The notes under the pieces are model-generated. The model searched no databases and had not been told where the DNA came from. It saw only the letters and a program-made list of their open reading frames with translations. Shown piece by piece: positions 7,739 to 15,692 of a stretch of DNA of 64,000 nt (position 1 is the first letter of the stretch; every line of letters begins with the position of its first letter). The translations under genes were made by a program, and so were the position numbers. This DNA comes from Solirubrobacter deserti (GTDB taxonomy: Bacteria; Actinomycetota; Thermoleophilia; Solirubrobacterales; Solirubrobacteraceae). The stretch covers positions 62,001-126,000 of the forward strand of contig NZ_QPKJ02000004.1 in NCBI RefSeq assembly GCF_003344625.1, in the 5' to 3' direction.

Positions 7739-10700
7739 CTACGGTGTCGTCGTCGACAGCGTGAAGGTCAGCGTCTTGCTGTAGGTGCCCGTGCGCAGCG
7801 CCTGATTGGCGCCGATGCGCTGCTTGAAGCCGATCGTGACGGGATCGTTGGACACCGGGCCCGTCCAGGCCGACTTCGAGAACGCGATCTCCAGCGGCTC
7901 GCTGAGCACGAACGCGCCGTTCGCGAGCCGGCCACCGTCGACCGACAGCGCGGCGTCACCCGCGGTCGAGGTCACCTTCGCGCCGGTGGTGGTCTCGTAC
8001 GTGCGCTCCACGCCCGGGACGAACGGGGCGAACGGCTTCGGCGTCTCCAGCTGCAGCGACAGCGTCGCGGGGACCGTGCCGCCGACGGGGACGTCGACGG
8101 ACGTGCCCTGCAGGAAGGTGACGTCACCCGGGGCGACGTCGTAGACCTGGTAGCCGTTCTCGTAGCGCAGGTGCTTCGCGTCACCGCTGCCGGTGGCGAC
8201 GAAGGTCTGCGCCGCGCTGGTGGCGGGGACGTAGACGGTGGCGCGCGTGTTGGCCGGCACCGTCACGTCGTAGCGCGTGATGCCGGTCGCGTTGCGGCGC
8301 CATTCGCTGCGCGCCGTCCCCTGCGGGGTGGTGTAGTCGCCCTTGGCGCGGGTGAGCGTGCCGACCGGCGTCGGCTTGAACACCAGGTCGCGGTAGGCGA
8401 TCGAGCTCGGCGCCTGCTTGATGCCGGCCACGCCGGTGTCGAACCACTCCTCGATCTGCAGCAGGATCACGTGGTTCTGGGAGTCGCCGAGCGTCCAGCG
8501 CTCGGGCATGGTGGTCATGCCGTTCGGGTGCGCCGCGGTCGGCTGCAGCATGAAGCCGTAGCCCGGCCGCGTGTTCTCCTGCATCACGTCCCACAGCACG
8601 TCGGAGCGACCGCCCTCCAGCAACGCCCGCACCACCGGGCCGAGGCCCACGTGACCGGCGCTGAAGTGCGGGCCGCCGCCGAACGGGGCGTAGGCGTAGA
8701 TGTTGTCCACCAGCGCCTGCAGGATGTACGGGCGCTCGCTCTCCGGCGCGAGGCCGGCGTCGAGCGCGAGCGCCTGCGCGGCCTGGGTCGCGCCGGTGGT
8801 GCCCGCGTTGCCGGCCGCGGTGTAGCGGCGCAGCGTGGTGTTGTAGAAGCGCGCGTTGAACGCGGTCTTGATGTTCGCGGCGAGCTCCGAGTAGGTGGCG
8901 GCGTCCGCGGTGCGGCCCATCAACGTCGCCATGTCGGCCATGTTCTTGGCCGAGACGTAGTAGCCCCAGGTGCCGAAGATCTGCTGCGAGGTCTGCTCGT
9001 TGGAGACCCAGTCGGCGAGCAGCGCGGTGACGATGTAGTCGGTCGCCTTGCGCCGCGCGACGAAGTCCATGTAGGTCTTCATCGCGTCCCAGTGCTCACG
9101 CATCGTCTGGGTGTCCCCGTAGAGCTTGTACAGCTGCCACGGCACCTGCACGATCGAGGAGCCCCAGTTGATCTCGTCGCCGAACTGGCCGCTGTAGCCC
9201 CAGTCGTAGACCGGCGTCTTGAGCGCGACGTTGCCGGCGTCCGGACCCTGCTTGGACTGGCCCTCGACGAGCTGGACCTCCATGTTGCGCAGGTAGGCCG
9301 CGAAGTCGTAGTTGACGTTCAGCGAGCCCATCGGCTGGACGTAGTCGGCGCCGTAGGGCAGCTTCTCGCGGCCCGGGCAGTCCGTGAAGACGCTCATCAT
9401 GTTGCTCTCGAGCGAGTGGACGGACATGCGGTGCAGGCGGTTGATGCGCGCGTTGTCGGTCTCGATCCCGCCCGCCCGCGGCGTGTCGGCGAACACCTGC
9501 AGCCCGCGGATCATGTCCGTGGTCGGGGTCAAGCCCGCCGGCAGGCCGGTGACCTGCAGGTACTGCATGGCGAAGTAATTGAACTTCGGGTGCCACGTCT
9601 CGCCGCCGGCCGCGCCGCGCGTGGTGTAGGTGGCGAAGATGTCCGAGCCGCGGCCGCCGACGCCGATCGAGCTCTGGTTGACGGTGCCGTTGGCGTTCAG
9701 CGTCTCCGCCGGGAGCATCTTGATCACCGTGCCGGCGGGGAGCCCGTCCGGCACGCGCACTTCGGGCCAGCCCGCGAAGTTCTGGCCGAAGTCGAACACC
9801 CACACGCCCGGCTGCGGTTGCGTGAGCTTGACCGGCGTCCACGTCCGCTGGACCTTCACCGGCTCCGCGCGGCGCGCGGCGAGCTTGGTGGTGAGGTTCG
9901 GGGCGGGCGCGATGCCGGCGCTGCGCCACTGCATCGGGGACCCGTCGCGACGCGTCGCCGAGTCGCTCACGTCGCTCGCATCGGCGGGCTCGCGCCGCGC
10001 GTCATAGTCCGTGCCACCGAACCAGTGGTCGGTGACGTTCGCGCTGAACGCCGCCTTCCAGTCGCGGTTGGTGACGATCGTCTGGCTCGTACCGTCGGCG
10101 AAGCTGATCTCCAACCGGCCGATCAGCCGGGGCGTGACCTGCGCGCCGGCGCTCGCGTCCAGCGCGGCGATCGGGTTGCCGGAGCCGGTGACCAGCGAGC
10201 CGGCGGCGTGCGCGTTCTCGAGCGCGGGGGTGAACGTGATGCCGGTGCCCGGCGTGGTGATCGCGGTGCCGGAGGCGTAGGCGCGGTCGAGCCCGGCCGA
10301 GACCGTGACGCCCGAGCCCGAGTTGACCACCGTGGCGTTCTGCGCGTGGGCGGCGTCCAGCGCGGGGGTGAACGAGACGCCCGTGCCGTCGTAGCGCACC
10401 GCGGTGCCGCTGGCCGCTTCGGCCGCGAGCGGCTCGGCGAGCGTCAGGCCGGTCCCGTTGGCGCCCTGGGTGCCGACCGCCGTGATCCGGGCGGACTGCG
10501 AGCCGATCGTGATCGTGCTGTCGGGGACCAGGCCGGTGACGCTGGCGACGCGGACGTTCGTCGCGCCCGCGGCCGCCGCGGCGGCGAGCGTCGTGGCGCG
10601 GCTCTGCGTGCCCGCCTCGGTGACGGTGCGGGTCTCGCCGTCGACGATCAGCGTGTTGCCGGCCAGGATGCCGGTCACGGACGCGAGCTTGACGTTGGTG

Positions 10701-11845
10701 GCCCCCGCGGCCGCGGGCGCGAACAGCGTGGTCTGGGAGCGCGCGGTGCCGACCGCGGTCACGGTCGCGCTGCCGCCGCCGTCGAAGCGCAGCGTGTCTG
10801 CGACGCCCAGGCCGGCGACGCTGGTGACCTTGAGGTTGGTGTCGCCTGCGGCGGCGGGGAAGGCGAGCGCGGTGCTCGAGGGCGCGGTGCCGATCGAGGT
10901 GATCGTGCGTGACTCCAGGCGCTCGCCGCCGTCGCCGGTGTCGATGTTGATCGCGCCGCCGACGTAGTAGCTCGCGACGCTGGACACGCGCACGTTCGTG
11001 GCGCCGGCCGGCGCGGCGTCGAGCAGCGTGCCGCTGCCGACCGCCGAGCTGTTCCACCACGCGAACGAGTTGGTGCGGTTCACGCCGGGGGCCGGGTTGG
11101 CCATCTTGACGTTGTGCGCGGTGCCCTGGCCGAGCTCGACGCCGATCGTGTTGGCGCCGCCGCGGAGCTTGTCGGTGACGTCGTAGGTGCGGTACTCGGC
11201 CGACAGCTGGTAGTTCGAGTAGCCCGGCGCGAGCACCTCGTCGGTGATCGGCGCGCCGTTGACCTTCGCGTCGAACAGGCCGAGGCCGCTGAGGTACAGG
11301 CGCGCGCTCTTGACCGGCTTGTCGAGCGAGAAGCCGCGGCCGAACATCGGCAGCGGCTGCGCGTTGGTGCGCCCGGCGAGCTCGATCCACTTGGCCGAGC
11401 CCCAGTCGGACTGCTCGAGCAGTCCGGTCTCGAACGCGGCGGGCGCGCTCCACGCCGACGCCTCGCCGCCGGCGTCCCACACGCGCACCTGCCACACGGC
11501 CGGCTGCCGCGACGGCAGAGGAGCGCCGCCGAAGACGACGTCATTCGACTTGTCGGACGCGACCTTGCCCGACTCCCACAGGTACGGCCCGGAGGCCAGG
11601 CGCGCCTCGGACTCGGCGACGCGGATCTCGTACGCCGACTGCTGCGCGGCCCGGCCCGCCCCGCTCAGCTTCCAGCTGAAGTCCGGCGTGCTGTCACCGA
11701 TGCCGAGCGGCTGCGCCAGCGCGTTCGTCTTGAGGGCGCCCGGCGTGAGCGCTGGACTCGCGATGGCGGGAGGCGCCCACAGAGCCGCCGATGCTACGAC
11801 AGCGAGCGCGATCCCGCGCCGCCGCCGGCGGTGCTTTACGACCAT
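7739..11845 (-). CDS. Secreted GH78 alpha-L-rhamnosidase with repeat insert and WxL-like C-terminal module
   Basis: A 1368-residue exported enzyme predicted to remove alpha-L-rhamnose from plant or microbial glycans. It starts at ATG 11845 behind a very strong AGGAGGAGAGG site. The signal peptide has an RRRRR n-region and cleavage near residue 30. Residues 40-250 and 575-690 are the rhamnosidase N-terminal sandwich, split by an insert (about 270-575) with four repeats of a GATNVKxASVTG type. The catalytic block TDCPGREKLPYGAD (821-834) matches the GH78 DCPxRE motif carrying the general acid Glu. The (alpha/alpha)6 barrel follows to about 1160, for example ERWTLGDSQNHVILLQIEEW. Residues 1258-1368 are a C-terminal module ending KTLTFTLSTTTP that is shared with the next gene and with the ThuA protein at 32831. 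Family assignment is firm; the insert's role is unknown. Confidence 0.93.
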   Translation of the reverse strand: MVVKHRRRRRGIALAVVASAALWAPPAIASPALTPGALKTNALAQPLGIGDSTPDFSWKLSGAGRAAQQSAYEIRVAESEARLASGPYLWESGKVASDKSNDVVFGGAPLPSRQPAVWQVRVWDAGGEASAWSAPAAFETGLLEQSDWGSAKWIELAGRTNAQPLPMFGRGFSLDKPVKSARLYLSGLGLFDAKVNGAPITDEVLAPGYSNYQLSAEYRTYDVTDKLRGGANTIGVELGQGTAHNVKMANPAPGVNRTNSFAWWNSSAVGSGTLLDAAPAGATNVRVSSVASYYVGGAINIDTGDGGERLESRTITSIGTAPSSTALAFPAAAGDTNLKVTSVAGLGVADTLRFDGGGSATVTAVGTARSQTTLFAPAAAGATNVKLASVTGILAGNTLIVDGETRTVTEAGTQSRATTLAAAAAAGATNVRVASVTGLVPDSTITIGSQSARITAVGTQGANGTGLTLAEPLAAEAASGTAVRYDGTGVSFTPALDAAHAQNATVVNSGSGVTVSAGLDRAYASGTAITTPGTGITFTPALENAHAAGSLVTGSGNPIAALDASAGAQVTPRLIGRLEISFADGTSQTIVTNRDWKAAFSANVTDHWFGGTDYDARREPADASDVSDSATRRDGSPMQWRSAGIAPAPNLTTKLAARRAEPVKVQRTWTPVKLTQPQPGVWVFDFGQNFAGWPEVRVPDGLPAGTVIKMLPAETLNANGTVNQSSIGVGGRGSDIFATYTTRGAAGGETWHPKFNYFAMQYLQVTGLPAGLTPTTDMIRGLQVFADTPRAGGIETDNARINRLHRMSVHSLESNMMSVFTDCPGREKLPYGADYVQPMGSLNVNYDFAAYLRNMEVQLVEGQSKQGPDAGNVALKTPVYDWGYSGQFGDEINWGSSIVQVPWQLYKLYGDTQTMREHWDAMKTYMDFVARRKATDYIVTALLADWVSNEQTSQQIFGTWGYYVSAKNMADMATLMGRTADAATYSELAANIKTAFNARFYNTTLRRYTAAGNAGTTGATQAAQALALDAGLAPESERPYILQALVDNIYAYAPFGGGPHFSAGHVGLGPVVRALLEGGRSDVLWDVMQENTRPGYGFMLQPTAAHPNGMTTMPERWTLGDSQNHVILLQIEEWFDTGVAGIKQAPSSIAYRDLVFKPTPVGTLTRAKGDYTTPQGTARSEWRRNATGITRYDVTVPANTRATVYVPATSAAQTFVATGSGDAKHLRYENGYQVYDVAPGDVTFLQGTSVDVPVGGTVPATLSLQLETPKPFAPFVPGVERTYETTTGAKVTSTAGDAALSVDGGRLANGAFVLSEPLEIAFSKSAWTGPVSNDPVTIGFKQRIGANQALRTGTYSKTLTFTLSTTTP

Positions 11846-11913
11846 TTCCTCTCCTCCTTATGACCAATGGATCGAGATCGATCACGGGCGACTCTACGGT
11901 CGGTCCTGGGAGG

Positions 11914-11970
11914 TTCGCGCCCGGGAAAAACCCTGGGAAGCTGAAACCTAGGGGTTTTCCCGGGCGCGAA
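11914..11970. promoter_or_regulatory. Long inverted repeat in the divergent rhamnosidase promoter region
   Basis: Two 20-bp arms (11914-11933 and 11951-11970) are reverse complements with one mismatch and a 17-bp spacer. The arms read TTCGCGCCCGGGAAAAACCC and its near complement. The element lies midway between the two divergent GH78 genes, about 70 and 60 bp from their start codons. It is probably an operator for the DeoR-type regulator at 14925 or for the LuxR-type regulator at 15693. An RNA hairpin in one leader is the alternative. Confidence 0.6.
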
Positions 11971-12031
11971 GCCCGTGCTGCCTGCTCTAAACACCACACC
12001 CGAACACAAACGAGCAGGTGAGGAGAGGTTT

Positions 12032-14917
12032 GTGAGGAGAACACCTACGGCGTGGCTGTCGTTCGGGCTGGCCATGCTCGTCGCGGCTCCCGCCGCCGCG
12101 CAAGGACCCGTGGAGCTGTCGAGCGCGCCCGTCCCGGAGAACCAGGCGTGGAAGGGGCAGGTGCTCGGCACCGGCGAGGCCACCGCCTTCCCGGTCCGCA
12201 TCAACGCGACCATGGGCGACGTCACCAACGCCGAGGGCCTCGTCGACCCGTCGAAGGGCCCGGCGAAGCTCACGTACTCGGGCACCGGGCAGCCGCCGGT
12301 GATCATCCTCGACTACGGCCGCGAGGTCGGCGGCCTGCCGTTCTTCGTCGCGAGCGCGGTGCCCGCGAGCGGCGCGACGCTGCGCGCCGCCTACAGCGAG
12401 GCGCGCGAGTTCCTGTGGACGCCGGGCAACACCACCCTGTTCAGCCCGGCCGCCGCCGGCGACACCAACCTCAAGGTCGCCGCGGTCGGGAACTTCGTCG
12501 TCGGCGACACGCTGACCATCGCCGGCTCGGCGGTGAAGATCACGGCCGTGGGCACCCAGGGCCGCGCGACGACGCTCGCGGCCGCGGCCGACGCCGGCGC
12601 GACCAACCTCAAGGTCGCGAGCGTCACCGGCCTGGTCGCCGACAGCACCATCACGGTCGCCGGGCAGCCCGTGCAGATCGCGACGGTCGGCACGCAGGGC
12701 GCCAACGGCACCGGGATCACGCTTGCGGCACCGCTGCCGGAGGCCGCCGCCACCGGCGCCGCCGTGCGCTACGAGGGCACCGGCATCACGATCGACACGC
12801 CGTTGACCGCCGCGCAGGCCGCCGGCGTCAACGTCCGCAGCACGCCGGGCGCCATCACGGGCGACCGCGTCGGCTTCAACGGCGTCGGCATGTCCGGCAG
12901 CCGGGCCGAGAACCACACCTTCACGGCGCCGGGCCGCGTCGGCAACGCGCCGAACATGATGCAGGGCGGCCAGCGCTTCCAGACCGTGTCGCTCACGACG
13001 CCCGGCACGCTCGAGCTCAGCCGCGTCGGCATCGACTTCCGCCACCCGAACTCGGGCGCGGAGGACTACCAGGGCTACTTCCTCTCCAGCGACAGCAAGC
13101 TCAACAAGGTCTGGTACCAGGGCGCCTACACCAACGACACGAACTCCGTGCCGATCGGCGCCGTCCCCGGCCAGACGATCCCGGTGATCCTCGACGGCGC
13201 CAAGCGCGACCGCCGGCCGTGGAGCGGCGACCTCGATCTTCAGGGCCGCACCGCGTTCACGAGCCTCGGCCTCGGGGCGAAGGGCTCGGACTACATCAAG
13301 GGCACGCTGCACGCCTTCGGCGGCACCCAGCAGCCCGACGGCCGCATCTACGGCCACATCCAGAACTGGACGGTGTGGCCGCCCAGCGGCGGCTTCTACT
13401 CGACGAGCTACTCGATGTACCACGTGCTGAGCGTCGCCGGCCTCTACCACTACACGGCGGACCTCGAGTTCGTGCGCTCGCAGTACGAGATCATCAAGCG
13501 CCAGCTCGCATACAACAAGAGCCTGGTCGACCCGGTGAGCGGGTTCCTGATCACCAACGCCGGCGGCGACGGCCGGGACTGGGACTTCTACGACGGCGGC
13601 AAGCCCGGCGCCGTCACGGCGTACAACGCGATCTACTACAAGGCGCTCACCGACGCCGCGTATCTGGCCACCGAGCTCGGCAACAGCGCCGACGCGGCCA
13701 CCTGGACCGCGGAGGCCGCGGCGCTCAAGACGCGCATCAACGCCGCCCTGTTCGACCCCGTCCGCGGCGTCTACAAGCTGGCCGACCGCAACAATGGCAA
13801 CACGTCAGGCAATGCCGTCCCGCAGGACGCGAACGCCGAGGCGGTCATGTGGGACATCGCGCCCGACAGCGCGAAGCCCGGCATCCTGAGCTGGCTGCGC
13901 ACGAACCTGTGGGGCACGTTCGGCCCGCAGCCGTACTCGCCGGAGGCCAACTACTCGACCGTCATCAGCCCGTTCATCACGGGCAAGGAGGTCGACGCCC
14001 GCTTCCACGCGCGTGACACGCAGGGCGCGTTCGACCTGATCCACCTCATGTGGGACCAGATGGTCGATCCCGACGGCCCCTACTACACCGGCACGGTCTG
14101 GGAGAAGCTCAACCGCGACGGCACCGACGTGGACGCCAACGCCAGCCTCGCGCACGGCTGGGGCAGCGGTCCCGTCTCCAGCCTCAGCCACTACGTCGCG
14201 GGCGCGCGCCCGGTCACGGCGGGCTACAAGACGTGGATCGTCGACCCCCAGCCCGGCCCGCTGGAGTGGGCGCAGGCGACGCTTCCCACCCCGCACGGCG
14301 GCCTCGCCGCGCGCTGGGTCCGCGGCGAAGGCAACCGCTCGTTCAGGCTCACCGTCTCCGCGCCGCAGGGCACGTCCGGGACGGTCCGCATGCCGCTGCT
14401 CGGCCGCTCGCGCACGATCGCCATGGACGGCGCGGTCGTCTGGCAGGACGGCCGCGCGCTGGGCGGCGTCAGCGCCGTCGAGCGTGACGGCGCGGTCGAG
14501 TTCAGCGGCGTCACCGGGACGCACACGTTCGCGTTCGGGACCGTGACGAGCGAGACGCCCGGCACGGTCGGCGGCACGGTGCCGGCGACGCTGTCGCTGA
14601 GCTTCGACGCTCCGGCGCGCTTCGACCCGTTCGTGCCCGGCGTGGAGCAGGTGTACGACGCGTCGACGACGGCGCACGTCATCTCGACGGCCGGGGAAGC
14701 CACGCTCTCGGTGAGCGACCCCGGGCACCTCACCAACGGTGCGTTCTCGCTGCCCGAGCCGCTCCAGGTCACGTTGTCGAAGTCGTCGTGGACCGCCCCG
14801 GTCTCCAACGACCCGGTGACGATCGCGTTCAAGCAGAAGATCGGTGTGCGCGATCCGCTCCGCACCGGGACGTACGCGAAGACGCTGCCCTTCACCCTGT
14901 CCACCACGACCCCGTAG
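12032..14917 (+). CDS. Secreted GH78-family alpha-L-rhamnosidase-like protein with shared repeat insert and C-terminal module
   Basis: A 961-residue exported protein. The start is GTG 12032, which has GAGGAGAGG a few bases upstream; an in-frame start at 11975 would place a charged stretch before the signal peptide, which ends AAPAAAQ near residue 24. Residues 134-275 carry repeats of the GATNLKVASVTG type also found in the divergent paralogue, inserted before the catalytic region. The block DGAKRDRRPWSGD (388-400) corresponds to the DCPxRE block of GH78, with Asp where the usual general-acid Glu stands; the DGAKRDR form is known in a GH78 subgroup. GGDGRDWDFYDGG and the (alpha/alpha)6 barrel follow. 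Residues 850-961 are the WxL-like module ending LSTTTP. It probably acts with the divergent rhamnosidase on one rhamnose-rich substrate. Confidence 0.9.
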   Translation: MRRTPTAWLSFGLAMLVAAPAAAQGPVELSSAPVPENQAWKGQVLGTGEATAFPVRINATMGDVTNAEGLVDPSKGPAKLTYSGTGQPPVIILDYGREVGGLPFFVASAVPASGATLRAAYSEAREFLWTPGNTTLFSPAAAGDTNLKVAAVGNFVVGDTLTIAGSAVKITAVGTQGRATTLAAAADAGATNLKVASVTGLVADSTITVAGQPVQIATVGTQGANGTGITLAAPLPEAAATGAAVRYEGTGITIDTPLTAAQAAGVNVRSTPGAITGDRVGFNGVGMSGSRAENHTFTAPGRVGNAPNMMQGGQRFQTVSLTTPGTLELSRVGIDFRHPNSGAEDYQGYFLSSDSKLNKVWYQGAYTNDTNSVPIGAVPGQTIPVILDGAKRDRRPWSGDLDLQGRTAFTSLGLGAKGSDYIKGTLHAFGGTQQPDGRIYGHIQNWTVWPPSGGFYSTSYSMYHVLSVAGLYHYTADLEFVRSQYEIIKRQLAYNKSLVDPVSGFLITNAGGDGRDWDFYDGGKPGAVTAYNAIYYKALTDAAYLATELGNSADAATWTAEAAALKTRINAALFDPVRGVYKLADRNNGNTSGNAVPQDANAEAVMWDIAPDSAKPGILSWLRTNLWGTFGPQPYSPEANYSTVISPFITGKEVDARFHARDTQGAFDLIHLMWDQMVDPDGPYYTGTVWEKLNRDGTDVDANASLAHGWGSGPVSSLSHYVAGARPVTAGYKTWIVDPQPGPLEWAQATLPTPHGGLAARWVRGEGNRSFRLTVSAPQGTSGTVRMPLLGRSRTIAMDGAVVWQDGRALGGVSAVERDGAVEFSGVTGTHTFAFGTVTSETPGTVGGTVPATLSLSFDAPARFDPFVPGVEQVYDASTTAHVISTAGEATLSVSDPGHLTNGAFSLPEPLQVTLSKSSWTAPVSNDPVTIAFKQKIGVRDPLRTGTYAKTLPFTLSTTTP

Positions 14918-14924
14918 GCCCGCC

Positions 14925-15677
14925 ATGATCGCCGAAGCGCGCAGGGAGCAGATCCGCGAGCTGTTGATGGCGACCGGTGAGGTCACCATCGGACAGCTCC
15001 AGGCGCGCTTCGGCGTGTCACCCATGACGGCGCGGCGGGACCTCGTCGTGCTCGAGGCGCAGGGCAGCGCGCGCCGCACGCACGGCGGCGCCGTCCTGCC
15101 CTCCAGCCACGCGCCGGAGCACTCGTTCGCGCAGCGCGTCGAGGTGGCGGCCGCGGCCAAGCTCAGGCTCGCGGACGCGGCCCTCGAGCTGCTGCGCCCC
15201 GGCGAGACGGTGCTGCTGGACTCGTCGTCGACCGCGTACTTCCTCGCGCGCCGGATCGCCGAGACCGGGCTCGCCGTGCGGGTGCTCACCAACAGCGCGC
15301 CGGTGATCCAGGCGCTGGTCGGCTCGCTCGAGCAGGTCGAGCTCTACCTGCTCGGCGGCCGGCACCGGCCGCTGAGCGGGTCGTTCGTGGGCCCGTCGAC
15401 CGTGCGCATGATCCGCGAGCACTTCGTCGACTGGCTGTTCTTCAGCGTCACCGGCGTCACGGCCGGGGGCGTGCTGACCGAGAGCGACGACCTCGAGGCG
15501 GCGGTCAAGCGCGCGATGCTCGAGCAGACCTACCAGTCCGTGCTGCTCGTGGACGCGTTCAAGCTGGGGACGCACGGGCGGCAGGCGATCGTGCCGCTGC
15601 GCGACGTGTCACTGGTGCTGGCCGAGGGCGACGATCCCCGGTTGCACGCGGACGGAGTGAACGTGCGGCTCGTCTGA
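14925..15677 (+). CDS. DeoR-family sugar-responsive transcriptional regulator
   Basis: A 250-residue regulator starting at ATG 14925, 7 bp after the rhamnosidase stop, so probably in its operon. The N-terminal winged helix-turn-helix reads RREQIRELLMATGEVTIGQL, then FGVSPMTARRDLVVLEAQG and RTHGGAV, the classic DeoR signature. The C-terminal sensor domain has VLLDSSSTAYFLARRIAE, TNSAPVIQAL, LLGGRHRPLSGSFVGPST and VDAFKLGT, the ISOCOT/ribose-isomerase-like fold that binds phosphorylated sugars. DeoR proteins in this position usually repress the adjoining sugar-utilisation genes and release on a sugar phosphate. It is the leading candidate to bind the inverted repeat at 11914-11970 and control both rhamnosidases; that link is inference. 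Confidence 0.92.
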   Translation: MIAEARREQIRELLMATGEVTIGQLQARFGVSPMTARRDLVVLEAQGSARRTHGGAVLPSSHAPEHSFAQRVEVAAAAKLRLADAALELLRPGETVLLDSSSTAYFLARRIAETGLAVRVLTNSAPVIQALVGSLEQVELYLLGGRHRPLSGSFVGPSTVRMIREHFVDWLFFSVTGVTAGGVLTESDDLEAAVKRAMLEQTYQSVLLVDAFKLGTHGRQAIVPLRDVSLVLAEGDDPRLHADGVNVRLV

Positions 15678-15692
15678 GCTATCTGTTTGGCA

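Noticed and set aside
6803..10912. A 1369-codon plus-strand frame across the end of the GT2-like gene and the rhamnosidase
   Set aside because: It crosses a strong terminator hairpin and is antisense to an evident GH78 enzyme.
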